From NCBI RefSeq assembly GCF_019795295.1, contig NZ_JAIMCG010000016.1, positions 1-64,000 on the forward strand: a stretch of 64,000 nucleotides of DNA, written 5' to 3'. The stretch is from Cupriavidus sp. AU9028 (GTDB lineage: Bacteria > Pseudomonadota > Gammaproteobacteria > Burkholderiales > Burkholderiaceae). A program made the position numbers and the translations under genes. The notes below the pieces were generated by a model. It was given only the letters and a program-made list of their open reading frames with translations, was not told the DNA's origin and ran no database searches. Shown here one piece after another: positions 12,158 to 20,660 of this stretch; position 1 is the stretch's first letter; every line of letters begins with the position of its first letter.

Positions 12158-12640
12158 ATGAACATCGGTGAAGCATCCAAGGCTTCGAAGGTGTCGGCCA
12201 AGATGATCCGCTACTACGAGCAGATCGGTCTGATCCCCACGGCCAATCGAACCGATTCCGGCTACCGCGCCTACGCCAAGGAGGACGTACACCGGCTGCA
12301 CTTTATCCGGCGCGCACGCGACCTCGGATTTTCCGTCGCCGAGATAACGGACCTGCTTGGGCTGTGGAACGACAAATCGCGCCAAAGTGCCGACGTCAAG
12401 CGCCTGGCCCAGCAGCACATCGCCGAGTTGGACCGGCGCATCGCCAGCATGCTGGCGATGGCCGAGACGCTCAAGGCGCTGATCCGATGCTGCGTGGGCG
12501 ATGAACGGCCCGACTGCCCGATCCTGCTCACGCTGGAGCAGCCTGATACCAGCGATGATCCGCCCGAAGCACGCACCGGTGCCGTGCGCCGCCGCACGCG
12601 TGCCAACGGATCGTTGAAAAAAAAGCCGCATACGTACTGA
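12158..12640 (+). CDS. cueR: Copper-responsive MerR family activator
   Basis: A 160-residue MerR protein. It has an N-terminal winged helix (MNIGEASKASKVSAKMIRYY, then EQIGLI), a dimerisation helix (QQHIAELDRRIASMLAMAETLKAL), and the metal loop CCVGDERPDCPIL with the two cysteines characteristic of CueR. The start is at the conserved MNIGEAS, preceded by GAAGGGAGAACGTC. The C-terminal tail is longer than in E. coli CueR (about 30 extra residues, basic). It probably activates the 19-bp-spacer promoters before copA and copZ. Confidence 0.93.
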   Translation: MNIGEASKASKVSAKMIRYYEQIGLIPTANRTDSGYRAYAKEDVHRLHFIRRARDLGFSVAEITDLLGLWNDKSRQSADVKRLAQQHIAELDRRIASMLAMAETLKALIRCCVGDERPDCPILLTLEQPDTSDDPPEARTGAVRRRTRANGSLKKKPHTY

Positions 12641-12655
12641 GCCGTCAATAGAGAT

Positions 12656-12991
12656 ATGCCAAAAATCACCGTCTTGCCCCATCCTGAACTGGCGCCCGAG
12701 GGCGCCGAGCTGAACGTGCCGGCCGGCACCTCGATCTGCGAGGCGCTGCTGGACAACGGCATCGAAATCGAGCATGCCTGCGACATGAGCTGCGCATGCA
12801 CGACCTGCCACTGCATCGTACGGAAGGGGTTCGACTCCCTCAACGAGGTCGAGGAGTGCGAGGACGATTTGCTTGACCGGGCCTGGGGGCTGGAGCCGCG
12901 TTCGCGCCTGAGTTGCCAGGCTATCGTGGCGAACGAGGACCTGACCATCGAGATTCCGAAGTACACGGTCAACCACGCCAGGGAGAACTAA
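12656..12991 (+). CDS. [2Fe-2S] ferredoxin, adrenodoxin/Isc type
   Basis: A 111-residue ferredoxin with the ligand pattern CDMSCACTTCHCIV and a fourth Cys in SRLSCQAIV. The DLLDRAWGLEPRSRLSCQAI segment is typical of Isc Fdx. It closes the copA-cueR operon (15-base gap). Cu(I) damages Fe-S clusters, so an extra Fdx in a copper operon plausibly supports cluster repair; that role is inferred, not shown. A housekeeping Fdx copy would normally sit in an isc operon, which is absent here. Confidence 0.9.
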   Translation: MPKITVLPHPELAPEGAELNVPAGTSICEALLDNGIEIEHACDMSCACTTCHCIVRKGFDSLNEVEECEDDLLDRAWGLEPRSRLSCQAIVANEDLTIEIPKYTVNHAREN

Positions 12992-13348
12992 TAGGGCATG
13001 GCGGGCCGCCAGGCTCGCCGTTCTGCGACTGGGTCGTTCTGGCAGGGGGGAGGACTTCGTTGCGGCGACCCAAGTGTCGATTCCCCGGGCACTCTTCATC
13101 GGCACCGTCGCGACGCGTCGGTCCTCGAGGTGGTCTATGTCGATGACAGGGAGCCCAGGTGGGCCTGCGTGGGCGGGAACGGCAATATGCCGCCGGCCTT
13201 CGTGTTTGGACCGGCAACCATATGATGGGGCGATGGCCCTGTGGAGGTGAATCGGCTACTTGAAATGCACTGAGCGCCGCGCCAGGTACGGCGCAGCGCT
13301 GGTGCTCGCATCGCGGGCAACCTAGTGCAGGCCAACCGCGCTTCGGCG
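12992..13348. other. Intergenic stretch between ferredoxin and copZ
   Basis: The two flanking genes converge here. I see no convincing gene; open frames on both strands lack start signals and recognisable motifs. No clear terminator hairpin with a T-run was found. Confidence 0.4.
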
Positions 13349-13543
13349 TTACTGGGCTCTCGGCGGGAAGCCAGCCGCGCTCAGGGCCGCGGCGATCTGC
13401 TTTTCCGAGACCGCAGTCTGCACCTCAACGCGCCGGGTCGGCGGGTCTGTGACTATCGTGGCGGTCGGGTCGATCGACTGGATTGTCTTGGTAACGGTGC
13501 GAGCGCAGCCGCCGCAGGTCATGTTCTCGAGATGAAATTGCAT
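13349..13543 (-). CDS. copZ: CopZ-like heavy-metal-associated copper chaperone
   Basis: A single ferredoxin-like HMA domain of 64 residues starting MQFHLENMTCGGCARTVTKT. The MTCGGC metal site is intact, followed by an HMA-typical second half (VEVQTAVSEKQIAAALSAAGF). CopZ proteins pass Cu(I) to CopA and to copper regulators. The start is the conserved MQFHLENMTC; a longer frame upstream overlaps the CueR-type promoter. It is transcribed towards the copA operon. Confidence 0.92.
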   Translation of the reverse strand: MQFHLENMTCGGCARTVTKTIQSIDPTATIVTDPPTRRVEVQTAVSEKQIAAALSAAGFPPRAQ

Positions 13544-13571
13544 GGAAAACTCCGTCCGGGTGGATGCTTGA

Positions 13572-13602
13572 AGCTTGGTCCTTGCCAGGGTTGGAAGGTC
13601 AA
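13572..13602 (-). promoter_or_regulatory. CueR-type promoter of copZ
   Basis: On the minus strand the -35 TTGACC (13602-13597) is followed after 19 bp by CAAGCT (13577-13572). The spacer carries the dyad ACCTTCC..GGCAAGGAC typical of CueR/HmrR operators. It ends 29 bp before the copZ start. Confidence 0.75.
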
Positions 13603-13814
13603 GCGCTACCTGCGTCCCCACCACAGCCATTGGCCAAATGCTAGTCGCGGTCGGACGGTGGCGTTTTCACACGGTCCGGAAAACCCGAACTTGCTGGTAG
13701 CGCCGTTGACTGCCTGCGGCCAGTCGGAAACGTCTCATTAAGGGCAACACTTCGGGAACCGTATCCCGGCATGGATCGAACTGGTCGGCAATCCGGCGCG
13801 GGCAGGCGCGGACC

Positions 13815-14102
13815 TTACCCGTGCTCACTGAGTCGCCGGACCTCGTCGCCGACAAGTTCGGACAACTCCGGCAGGCGCCATGGCGGGGCGGCAAACACAC
13901 TATTGTTAGTGTCGGACGAAACGCAGAGCCGGATCTGCCTTACCGTCTCCTGACTGTATTCGACTCTCACAACCCGAGTGGTGCTGGCCGGACGCCAGTC
14001 ACCTGCTTGAAGAAAGTACGTTGTACCACTGCCATGCTCGAGCGGATCCACCATCAGTTCGAAACTTGAAGTCAGGAAGTTGTGCAGCTCGGACTTTGTC
14101 AT
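13815..14102 (-). CDS. Hypothetical protein, 95 residues
   Basis: A small soluble protein beginning MTKSELHNFLTSSFELMVDP, with balanced composition and no membrane segment or recognised motif. Aromatic and beta-prone segments in the middle (TTYFLQAGDWRPASTTRVVR) and a C-terminal helix (LSELVGDEVRRLSEH) look like a real fold. The Shine-Dalgarno is weak. It stands alone between copZ and a decayed region, and I cannot assign a function. Confidence 0.5.
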   Translation of the reverse strand: MTKSELHNFLTSSFELMVDPLEHGSGTTYFLQAGDWRPASTTRVVRVEYSQETVRQIRLCVSSDTNNSVFAAPPWRLPELSELVGDEVRRLSEHG

Positions 14103-14676
14103 GACTATCTAGCATCGAGAAAATGCGCTGCTCCTACCTCCGCATGGTGCAAGCCTCCAGTCTCGCCAGAGCTTCGCTGCCCTCCAAGAGGGCTGGCTCG
14201 TACTTCCGGCGGGAACGCCGCGCGCGCGGATGCTGAGGCGCCTCGCCATCGCAAAGCGCGCACCCCCACTTCTTTTCATCCTTGCGCTGGCCATTGACGC
14301 AAGGAGGTGAATGCATTTATACAGGAAGCGAAAAGTCGGGACCGGCGTCGGCAGCTGCCTGTAACGGTGGGCGGACCCCCGACTTCCTATTCTGCGGGCG
14401 CTCGATCGAGCGCCCTTTTCTCGCACGCGTCAGTTCGTCGCCCAGTCAACCATGGCGGTGGGCGAACACGGCTGGCTACCTGGCCTCCTGAGGCTGACCT
14501 TCGCACGGCGCAGCTGCGCACGGCCGTAGTGTCAGGGCGTCACGGCGCGAGGTGGCTTCGGCCGCGCCGCCCCGTTGTCCCTGCTTCGCAGACGAGTTCG
14601 GATCTCCGCCGGCGTCAAGACAGCGGCGCGGGCCGGAGGCAGACGCGCGTCCCAGATGACGTCTTTTCCGCCCCGA
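14103..14676. other. Decayed stretch without a clear gene
   Basis: No recognisable gene. A perfect Shine-Dalgarno AAGGAGG at 14301-14307 precedes only a 17-codon open frame from the ATG at 14311; an overlapping GTG-start frame from 14307 to 14741 has no recognised similarity. A 20-bp palindrome at 14396-14415 is listed separately. Confidence 0.35.
14396..14415 (+). terminator. Perfect 20-bp palindrome, terminator-like
   Basis: GGGCGCTCGA followed by its exact reverse complement, then TTTTCTC on the plus strand. It can fold into a GC-rich stem with a small loop and may end a plus-strand transcript starting near the strong Shine-Dalgarno at 14301. Confidence 0.45.
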
Positions 14677-15307
14677 TTATCCGGATGGCGGAGGCCCCAG
14701 CCCCGTCGACGGGCTGTCCAGTGGCTGTCGCGCGGACGTGACCCGGTCGCGGGCGCCGGCCATGGACGCTTGCGCCAGGGCCACGACGGAGGCGCCCGAT
14801 GCATAGGCCTCGTCCGCGGCGCCGCGATGGTCGACAGATCGCCGTCGTGGTCGCTCGCGCGGAAGCGGGCCCAGGCACCCGGCACCAGTCGGACCTAGAT
14901 CTGCGCCCAAGACCGATTCACCGCGTCGGCGAACAGCTGCGTGGTTGGGCGCACAATAGTCTCGACGGCACACAGGGCAATCACGCTGCTACCGCCTCGC
15001 GTGGCCTCGTCCGCCAGCGCCGCATGACCCGAAGCGTGGGGACCCCAGTGCGGGTCGACTTTGGGGCGAAGCAAGGGCCCAGTGTCAAGCGAGTCAGCAG
15101 CACGGCATCCGCGCCGCGCGCCAGCTCCTGCACGGCGTCACGCGTCTGGCACGCAATGGCAGGCGTCAGTCCGCCGGACCGCTCGGCGGCGAGCAGCAAA
15201 TCGGCCCGAATTTGGTGGTGCAACGCTGTCAGCGGCAGAGCCAGTTGCTGCGCGCGTGGAAAACCTCGATGTTGCTGTGGGCAGTATGCAAAGCAGGCGA
15301 AGCGCAT
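14677..15307 (-). pseudogene. Frameshifted Asp/Glu racemase family pseudogene
   Basis: Pieces of one protein are spread over three minus-strand frames in the right order. They are MRFAC (15307), LHTAHSNIEVFHAR (near 15280), the long piece LALPLTALHHQIRADLLLAA then ERSGGLTPAIACQTRDAVQE, then ADAVLLTRLTLGP, then PGAWARFRASDHDGDLSTIA (near 14870), and AADEAYASGASVVALAQASM then the DSPSTGL end (near 14770-14690). The last parts match the LAQASM and C-terminal DSP-G signatures of the Asp/Glu/hydantoin racemase superfamily. The expected catalytic Cys positions are altered (LLTRLTLGP where LLTCSTLGP is usual). At least three frameshifts make it a dead gene. Confidence 0.7.
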
Positions 15308-15843
15308 CCGGTCCCTCCCAGTGTGAGGCCGTAGTGTCCCATGACCGCCCGGCGCGGCCGCCCTGCCCGTTCGTTGCCGGCGCGCCAAGGCCATGGGGTC
15401 GTCGCGAGATCATCGTCGGTGCACCCGCACTGCCGCAGTGGCCAACACGCGGACTGCACTGACGATGCGAGCGGGATGAGCCCGCACCGTGGCCGGGCAG
15501 GGCCCGTCCCGCTCGCCAAGGGATTTGCGACCTCGATGATCGGGCCCCATGCCGATGGTCGCCACCTCGACCAGACCCCTCACCGAGGGACAGCCGGAGC
15601 GTTCCTGCACGACGACGCCGCGTCCCTGCGCTGACCGTTCGGCTGCCCAATATGCACGCGGGAGCACCACGATCCGCCGTAACCCGCGTTTTTCCGTACC
15701 TTGATAAGGTTTCTTATCAAGGTATGGAAAAATAGTGTACGGGTAGTAAGCAATCTTAAACCCACATCCTTTAGAATGTGCGTTGCACCCCATCTGACTA
15801 ATCGCCGAAGACCGGCGAACCGTGCACTACCCCGGACCCTCTT
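15308..15843. other. Intergenic boundary between decayed region and recombinase module
   Basis: No gene could be supported. The stretch marks the switch from the metal-resistance side to the recombinase and plasmid backbone. Its main feature is the long hairpin palindrome at 15689-15732. The promoter of the HNH gene should lie between about 15740 and 15840, which is visibly more AT-rich than its surroundings. Confidence 0.45.
15689..15732. repeat. 44-bp hairpin palindrome (20-bp arms, 4-base loop)
   Basis: Arms 15689-15708 and 15713-15732 are reverse complements with one mismatch (a G-T pair). The inner core is TACCTTGATAAG-GTTT-CTTATCAAGGTA. The outer ends are TTTTTCC and GGAAAAA. T-runs precede and A-runs follow the stem on both strands, the opposite of an intrinsic terminator, so a protein-binding or recombination site is more likely. 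It lies 112 bp before the HNH-recombinase gene pair. Confidence 0.85.
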
Positions 15844-17046
15844 ATGAACGACCGTGTCAGGAAGGCTTTGTCGCGCCTCACTCGCCAGCACTTCGAGGCC
15901 GCCGCTCTCGCGTGGGACCCCATTGAAGGATACCCGCCCTTCTACGTTGCCCCGCGCCAGTGGTACGTCATCATCAACCGCCGGCACTATCCGCCCCGCG
16001 CCATCACAGCTCTGGCGATCGAACTGGCAGGTTTTGGCCGGCTCACGCCTGCGGATTTCGCCCGGTCTAACCGGCTCCTCCATAAGACGCTGCAGGCGCT
16101 TAAGTTTCGGGTGGTTGAACTTGGGGTCGGGCAACACGCACGGAAACGGGTAAATCTTGAGATCGGGTTGGCAGTAGGCCAGCGAGCTCGGCCTGACGAT
16201 ATCGACGCCACGCACGTGCGCGCTGCGGCTAAGCAGTGGTCAAGGGATAGGAGCTTCCAGAATTTTGGCGATTCCCTTCGGTACGACGTCCTAGTTGATC
16301 CGCGAGCCGACGGCAATATCAAACCTTTCCCTCCGAAGGCCATCGTCGCTATTGCGGCAATGAAGGCTGGCTTTGCGCCGTTGCGAACGAACCAGTTCTC
16401 CGGGGCGAAGAACGGCGCGTGGCACGGCCGGCTTCAAGAACTCGGGTTCGAGATCGTGGACAAGCGTCCTGGCAGCACACGGACGGTGAAGGTAACGCAC
16501 CGGCCGGGTACTGCCTCGGCGGCCGCCGACAGGAAGGATCTTCAGAAGGCCTTGCGGGGCCGGCAACCCGTGATTGTGGAGAACGACCCCGAGGACGACA
16601 TGCTCGATGCGCTGATCCGGGATCCTTCGCTGCCCGATAGCGTCCGTCGGAAGGTGGCGACTCGGCTCGGTCAGGGCAAGTTCCGAGAACGACTGATGGT
16701 CGCCTATGGGGGGCGCTGTGTACTCTCCGGCATCGACGTTCCGGAAGTGCTCCGTGCTGCCCATATCAAGGCGTGGGCGAAGTGTGAGGCGGACCCAACC
16801 GCCCGCCATGATCTCCACAACGGTCTGCTGTTACATGTGACCTATGACAGCCTATTCGAGGCCGGGCTGATTGCCTTTGACGACACCGGCAGGATCCTGA
16901 TTGCCACCCTCTTGACGACCGAGCAACGCTCCAAGCTCGGTCTGAACAGTGCGATGCGATTACCGGGGACCGTTTCCCCCCGTCGACTAGGTTTCTTACG
17001 GGCGCATCGAAACGCCCACCACGATAAAGGCCGGCGCTATGAGTGA
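15844..17046 (+). CDS. HNH endonuclease with tandem N-terminal domains, McrA-like
   Basis: A 400-residue protein. Residues about 270-350 form an HNH_2-type nuclease domain: LMVAYGGRCVLSGIDVPEVL followed by AAHIKAW, then HDLHNGLLLHVTYDSLFEAG, which contains the His, Asn and acidic positions of this family. Two similar domains precede it, about residues 5-95 and 120-212. Each has a PPRAITALA or FPPKAIVAIA helix and ends LQALKFRVVE or LQELGFEIVD. This layout resembles ScoMcrA-like modification-dependent (type IV) restriction enzymes, where the N-terminal domains read modified DNA. Its stop overlaps the start of the recombinase gene, so the two are translated together. The Shine-Dalgarno is weak. 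Confidence 0.75.
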   Translation: MNDRVRKALSRLTRQHFEAAALAWDPIEGYPPFYVAPRQWYVIINRRHYPPRAITALAIELAGFGRLTPADFARSNRLLHKTLQALKFRVVELGVGQHARKRVNLEIGLAVGQRARPDDIDATHVRAAAKQWSRDRSFQNFGDSLRYDVLVDPRADGNIKPFPPKAIVAIAAMKAGFAPLRTNQFSGAKNGAWHGRLQELGFEIVDKRPGSTRTVKVTHRPGTASAAADRKDLQKALRGRQPVIVENDPEDDMLDALIRDPSLPDSVRRKVATRLGQGKFRERLMVAYGGRCVLSGIDVPEVLRAAHIKAWAKCEADPTARHDLHNGLLLHVTYDSLFEAGLIAFDDTGRILIATLLTTEQRSKLGLNSAMRLPGTVSPRRLGFLRAHRNAHHDKGRRYE

Positions 17047-19171
17047 AAGCTGGGCCGGCTCCGCAATGGATGCCGGGAAGAATCCGCCGACCAGAACAGC
17101 GCCCCAGCGCCGGCGCTCAATCACGCGTCGTCAGCTGCACCGCGGCCATTTCGGTTTCCTGCGCGCCATCATTCAGGGGCTGCATGCCCGCCCAATGTGG
17201 GAACGCTACCTTGCCGAGGAAGGCGAGATCGAGGCCGAAGGACCTGCCCTAAACACGGAAAGCGAGGATGAGGCCGCTTTCGCTGGCTATCCGAAAGTTC
17301 GCCGAGTGACCGCTTGGTTGCGAGGCGAGCTTGCGGCCGCTGCGCTGCGAGCGCATCGTCCCGGCATGGCGCGGCTGGTCCAGGTCGATTTTCGCCAGAT
17401 CGGACGCGCAGGCGTGGGGCTTCCTTCGTTGGAGGAATTCGCGGCTGCTGAAGGCCTCGACGGTTTTAGCGAGCGGGAGCAGCTGGAGGCGTATAGCGCG
17501 CGGTTTGGTGCGACCCTTCGTCGTGAGAGAAAGCGAATGGGATTGATGGCCAAGCAACTTGCGGCTATCGATTGGCTCGAAGCGCTTTACTCACGGCCGG
17601 TGCTGGTCGAGGACGCCTGCCGTGCGTGGCTGGCCGACACTATTGCTACCCGGCTTGAAGCCGCCGGCGTGGTCACGATCGGCGACCTCGTTGACCGCAT
17701 TAACAGCCTCGGCCGCGGATGGACGCGGGCTTTGCGTGGAATCGGCGCCGGTAAGGCGACTGCGATTGAGCGGTTTTTGGACGCGCATGCAGACACGCTG
17801 GCCCGCCGAGTAGGCCAGCACGTCGCCGTCCCGCGGCGGCAGCGATATGCCCACGAATTGGCCCGTGTGGTTCCTCAGGCTACGGCCCTTGTCCCGCTGG
17901 AGAAGTTGATCGTTCCCGCGGACCTCGATGGCAGGGCGGGCTGCTACCGGCGCCCTCAGCAACAATGCCTGCTGTCGGCGCGCAACGACTATGAAGCCGT
18001 TCTGGCCTGGCTGCGAGCGAAGCCCGGGCTGCCGCCTGAGGAGGTGGCGAGCTTGCGCGAGAAGCGTCGTGACGTCACCACGGTGCCCGGTCCTCTGGAC
18101 TGGCTCCACACTCTTTCTCACACTCAGCGCGCCTACCGAAAAGAGGCCGAGCGCTTCCTGCTTTGGGCAGTCCTCGTGCGGGGCAAGCCGCTGTCCTCGA
18201 TGAGCCACGAGGACTGCGTAAGCTATCGGGAATTCCTCGCTAGTCCGCCGCCGGAATGGTGCGCCCCCCGCTCCCGAGAGCGTTGGAGCCCGGCCTGGCG
18301 CCCCTTCGAAGGCCCTTTGTCCCCACGCGCGCAATCCTATGCGATCGGCGTGTTGAACAACCTGTACCGCTTCCTCGTTGACCAGAATTACCTGATGGGC
18401 AATCCGTGGCACGGCGTGCATGTACCTCGGCTCGCGGCGCCCAGGATGGATACCGGGCGCAGTTTCACCGCCCAACAATGGGAATTCCTGTGCGGGAGGC
18501 TTGCCGCGCTGCCGCCGACCTCTGCCAACGACCGGTTGCGCCTCGCTTTGCCGTTGCTCTATGCGACAGGGCTGCGCCTGTCGGAGGTGGTTGCGGCCAC
18601 CACCGACCACTTAGATTGGGAAAGCTTGCCTGACCCGGATGGGAAAGGTCGGGTGGAAGGCTGGTGGCTAGAGGTTTTAGGAAAGGGAAACAAGCTGCGC
18701 CGGGTGCCAGTGCCGCCCACGGTCATGAGGCAACTGGATGCTTACCTTGGAACTCGTGGATTTACCTCCGACAGCATCAACGGGCGGCTCCCTCGCGGGG
18801 TGGCGCTGCTGGGCCACGCGTTGGACGTGGATACCCGCGTCGCTTGGGTCCGTCGAGTTCCAGCAGATCCGGCCGCACCAATCTCTGTTCACACGCTCGC
18901 CGATCAACTGAAAGCCTTCTTTCGTGCCGCCGCGGCGGAAGTGCAAGACGAACGTGACGCTCAGCGGCTAGCGGCCGCGAGCACACACTGGCTACGTCAC
19001 ACCCACATCTCGCATGCGCTGGCTGCTGGCGCCCCGCTTGAAGTCGTGCAGCAGAATGCGGGGCATGCCTCTCTCGATACTACGACGCGCTACGTGACGA
19101 CGGAGAAGGCTCGGCGAATGGCGGCCATGCATGCCGTATGGTCACGGACCGAGCGGCCCGTGACAGAGTAG
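17039..19171 (+). CDS. Large tyrosine recombinase/integrase with DUF3701-like N-terminus
   Basis: A 710-residue site-specific recombinase. The N-terminal part (RRQLHRGHFGFLRAIIQGLH) and a helix-hairpin-helix-like segment near residues 210-250 (DLVDRINSLGRGWTRALRGI) resemble the DUF3701 group of plasmid and island integrases. A SAM-like core-binding domain follows (residues about 360-465). The catalytic domain has Arg in ATGLRLSEVV, Lys in GKGNKLRRVPVP, HWLRHTHISHALAAG (H-x-x-R-H), GHASLDTT and the nucleophile Tyr in TTRYVTT. All key residues are present, so it should be active. The start overlaps the HNH gene by 8 bases. The target site is unknown. Confidence 0.92.
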   Translation: MSESWAGSAMDAGKNPPTRTAPQRRRSITRRQLHRGHFGFLRAIIQGLHARPMWERYLAEEGEIEAEGPALNTESEDEAAFAGYPKVRRVTAWLRGELAAAALRAHRPGMARLVQVDFRQIGRAGVGLPSLEEFAAAEGLDGFSEREQLEAYSARFGATLRRERKRMGLMAKQLAAIDWLEALYSRPVLVEDACRAWLADTIATRLEAAGVVTIGDLVDRINSLGRGWTRALRGIGAGKATAIERFLDAHADTLARRVGQHVAVPRRQRYAHELARVVPQATALVPLEKLIVPADLDGRAGCYRRPQQQCLLSARNDYEAVLAWLRAKPGLPPEEVASLREKRRDVTTVPGPLDWLHTLSHTQRAYRKEAERFLLWAVLVRGKPLSSMSHEDCVSYREFLASPPPEWCAPRSRERWSPAWRPFEGPLSPRAQSYAIGVLNNLYRFLVDQNYLMGNPWHGVHVPRLAAPRMDTGRSFTAQQWEFLCGRLAALPPTSANDRLRLALPLLYATGLRLSEVVAATTDHLDWESLPDPDGKGRVEGWWLEVLGKGNKLRRVPVPPTVMRQLDAYLGTRGFTSDSINGRLPRGVALLGHALDVDTRVAWVRRVPADPAAPISVHTLADQLKAFFRAAAAEVQDERDAQRLAAASTHWLRHTHISHALAAGAPLEVVQQNAGHASLDTTTRYVTTEKARRMAAMHAVWSRTERPVTE

Positions 19172-19234
19172 CGCGGCCGCTCTGACGCAGGGGCGCCCTC
19201 CCCTGTTGGCACAAATGCCGGTCTCCAAGGCCTC

Positions 19235-20446
19235 TCATGCTGCAGCTAGCCGCGCGGCGCAGCCGAAGCGTTCGACTCTTGAGGCCTCTTTTTCAGTATA
19301 TAACACCGTGGACCGGCGTACGCCCATCATGGCTTTCAGATTGTTCAAGTGATGGGACCCGGACGCACTCCTTTTCGGCGCCTCCACCGCACCCGTAGCG
19401 GCGGGCACAGCCGTCGAGGAAGTCTGGGTGACTACCCCTGCTTGAAGCGCTTCAGCGAAACGGATGAGATCCTGCCCCACGATCCGGCGCTTCCCTTCCT
19501 CTCCACTGCGCCCGTGCACGAGGACAGACTGTCCGTCGCTCTCCACCTCATAGATCCGCCCCGAGGGGTCGCGGTATGTCTTCCGGGCGGCCTCTGCCAT
19601 GGTGAGCTTGATCACGGCTTTCTTACGCTTCGCCTCCAAGGCAGCCTCACGCTGGGTTACGCGGAGTCGAACCAGACCGGCGTAGTCGGTTGGCTTACCG
19701 ATCAACGACAGCAGATAGGCTTTGGGGCTTGCGGCCTTTACCAAGCTTTCCCACGTGCATTCGACAATCTCAGAGAGCAGATGGCCATGCTGACGGGCCC
19801 GGCGCATCAGCCAGAAGACCAGCTTCTTATCGAAATCCAGGGTGCGAAGGCGCTGCAGGTCCTGAGGGAGCTCGCCCTGATGTCCTTTTTGAATAGGGTA
19901 TGGGTTACGTTCTTCTGTAAACGGGACTCTCGTTTTGAGAGTCGGCAGGGTCACGGAAGGACGCACACCTTCTGCTTCCTCATGGCTCGGCGTTGCACTC
20001 CCCTCCGCTTTGCCCGCAGTCATGTCAGTCGGCTCCGTCAGGCCTAGCATGTCAGTGGCTTGCTTCGTCAGGTAGATGTACGCGCCGGCGAAACGGCCAT
20101 AGCGCTTCCGGACCTGCGCATCGACAGTTATGAGCCCCAGCGACAGCAATTCCTTCTGAACCCGGTACCAGGTTGCAGCCGACATCCCGGTTTCTGCGCA
20201 GAGCGTCTCCCGGTGTTTGAAGATTCGCCCATTAGGATCGTCGTTGCTTGCGGTGCGTGCCAAGGCTACGAGGGCTGCCCGTGCGCTGCGACCCAGCCCC
20301 TGAATTCGGGTTGCGAGTTCTACTGCCTCGATGGTTTTGCGTTTGAGGCGCTTCCGGGCAGGCGGAACAATCCCGGCGGCATCTGCCGAGTCAGCGTCTA
20401 GGCGAGTGTTCTCCTCGCCAGCAACGGAGCGTTGCGCGAAAGTCAT
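19235..20446 (-). CDS. Plasmid replication initiator, winged-helix type
   Basis: A 403-residue protein with an N-terminal winged helix: a helix LGRSARAALVALARTAS, then RIFKHRETLCAETGMSAATW with YRVQKELLSLGLITV as the recognition helix and wing. This arrangement is seen in plasmid and phage replication initiators. A middle segment of about 40 residues is Ser/Pro/Thr-rich, and the C-terminus is basic. The start has GGGGAAGG 6 bases upstream. It lies downstream of parA and parB on the same strand, an order common in repABC-like or parAB-rep cores. Replication function is inferred from the fold and context. The leader shows antisense and attenuator features (20461-20688). Confidence 0.72.
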   Translation of the reverse strand: MTFAQRSVAGEENTRLDADSADAAGIVPPARKRLKRKTIEAVELATRIQGLGRSARAALVALARTASNDDPNGRIFKHRETLCAETGMSAATWYRVQKELLSLGLITVDAQVRKRYGRFAGAYIYLTKQATDMLGLTEPTDMTAGKAEGSATPSHEEAEGVRPSVTLPTLKTRVPFTEERNPYPIQKGHQGELPQDLQRLRTLDFDKKLVFWLMRRARQHGHLLSEIVECTWESLVKAASPKAYLLSLIGKPTDYAGLVRLRVTQREAALEAKRKKAVIKLTMAEAARKTYRDPSGRIYEVESDGQSVLVHGRSGEEGKRRIVGQDLIRFAEALQAGVVTQTSSTAVPAATGAVEAPKRSASGSHHLNNLKAMMGVRRSTVLYTEKEASRVERFGCAARLAAA

Positions 20447-20460
20447 GTGACCTTCCCCAT

Positions 20461-20489
20461 CAAAAAATGGTCGAAGTCGCTTGACTCGA
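20461..20489 (-). terminator. Candidate attenuator in the rep leader
   Basis: Read on the minus strand, TCGAGTC-AAGC-GACTTCGA forms a 7-bp stem with one bulged T (20489-20471). It is followed by CCATTTTTTG (20470-20461), a U-run that ends 15 bp before the rep ATG. Position and form fit a premature terminator of the rep mRNA. Confidence 0.5.
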
Positions 20490-20508
20490 AATCGCGATCA
20501 GCTACACT
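20481..20508 (+). promoter_or_regulatory. Promoter for an antisense RNA opposite rep
   Basis: TTGACT (20481-20486) and TACACT (20503-20508) are separated by 16 bp. They are close to the sigma-70 consensus and face away from rep. Initiation would fall near 20515. Confidence 0.5.
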
Positions 20509-20514
20509 CCGTTA

Positions 20515-20621
20515 AACGAATCCATGTCGAGTGGCGTTCGGAGTGTGAGCTGGTCTAGAGATCAAGCAAGCTCACTGAAGTACTCAAAAGCCCGCGGTTG
20601 CAGCCGTGGGCTTTTGTTTTT
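20515..20621 (+). ncRNA. Candidate antisense RNA (ctRNA) to the rep leader, about 107 nt
   Basis: It starts about 7 bases after the -10 at 20503-20508 and ends in a strong terminator (20586-20621). No credible open frame is inside it. The RNA can fold a 5' hairpin (GTGAGCT 20544-20550 with AGCTCAC downstream) plus the terminator stem. It is fully complementary to a rep transcript starting near 20654. Size, strand, promoter and terminator match counter-transcribed RNAs that limit plasmid replication. The transcript itself is not proven. Confidence 0.5.
20586..20621 (+). terminator. Rho-independent terminator
   Basis: AAAAGCCCGCGG-TTGCAG-CCGTGGGCTTTT forms a 12-bp stem with one G-U pair, followed by GTTTTT. 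Best read on the plus strand, where it would end the antisense RNA; it is weaker on the minus strand. Confidence 0.8.
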
Positions 20622-20660
20622 CTACGTGATATCAGCTCATACGCATGCACCCTGAGCGCA

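Noticed and set aside
12998-13225. Plus-strand frame after the ferredoxin gene
   Set aside because: No Shine-Dalgarno, no motif and unusual Arg/Gly content; not supported as a gene.
15689-15732. Intrinsic terminator reading of the long hairpin
   Set aside because: On both strands the stem is preceded by T and followed by A, the reverse of the U-tract rule.
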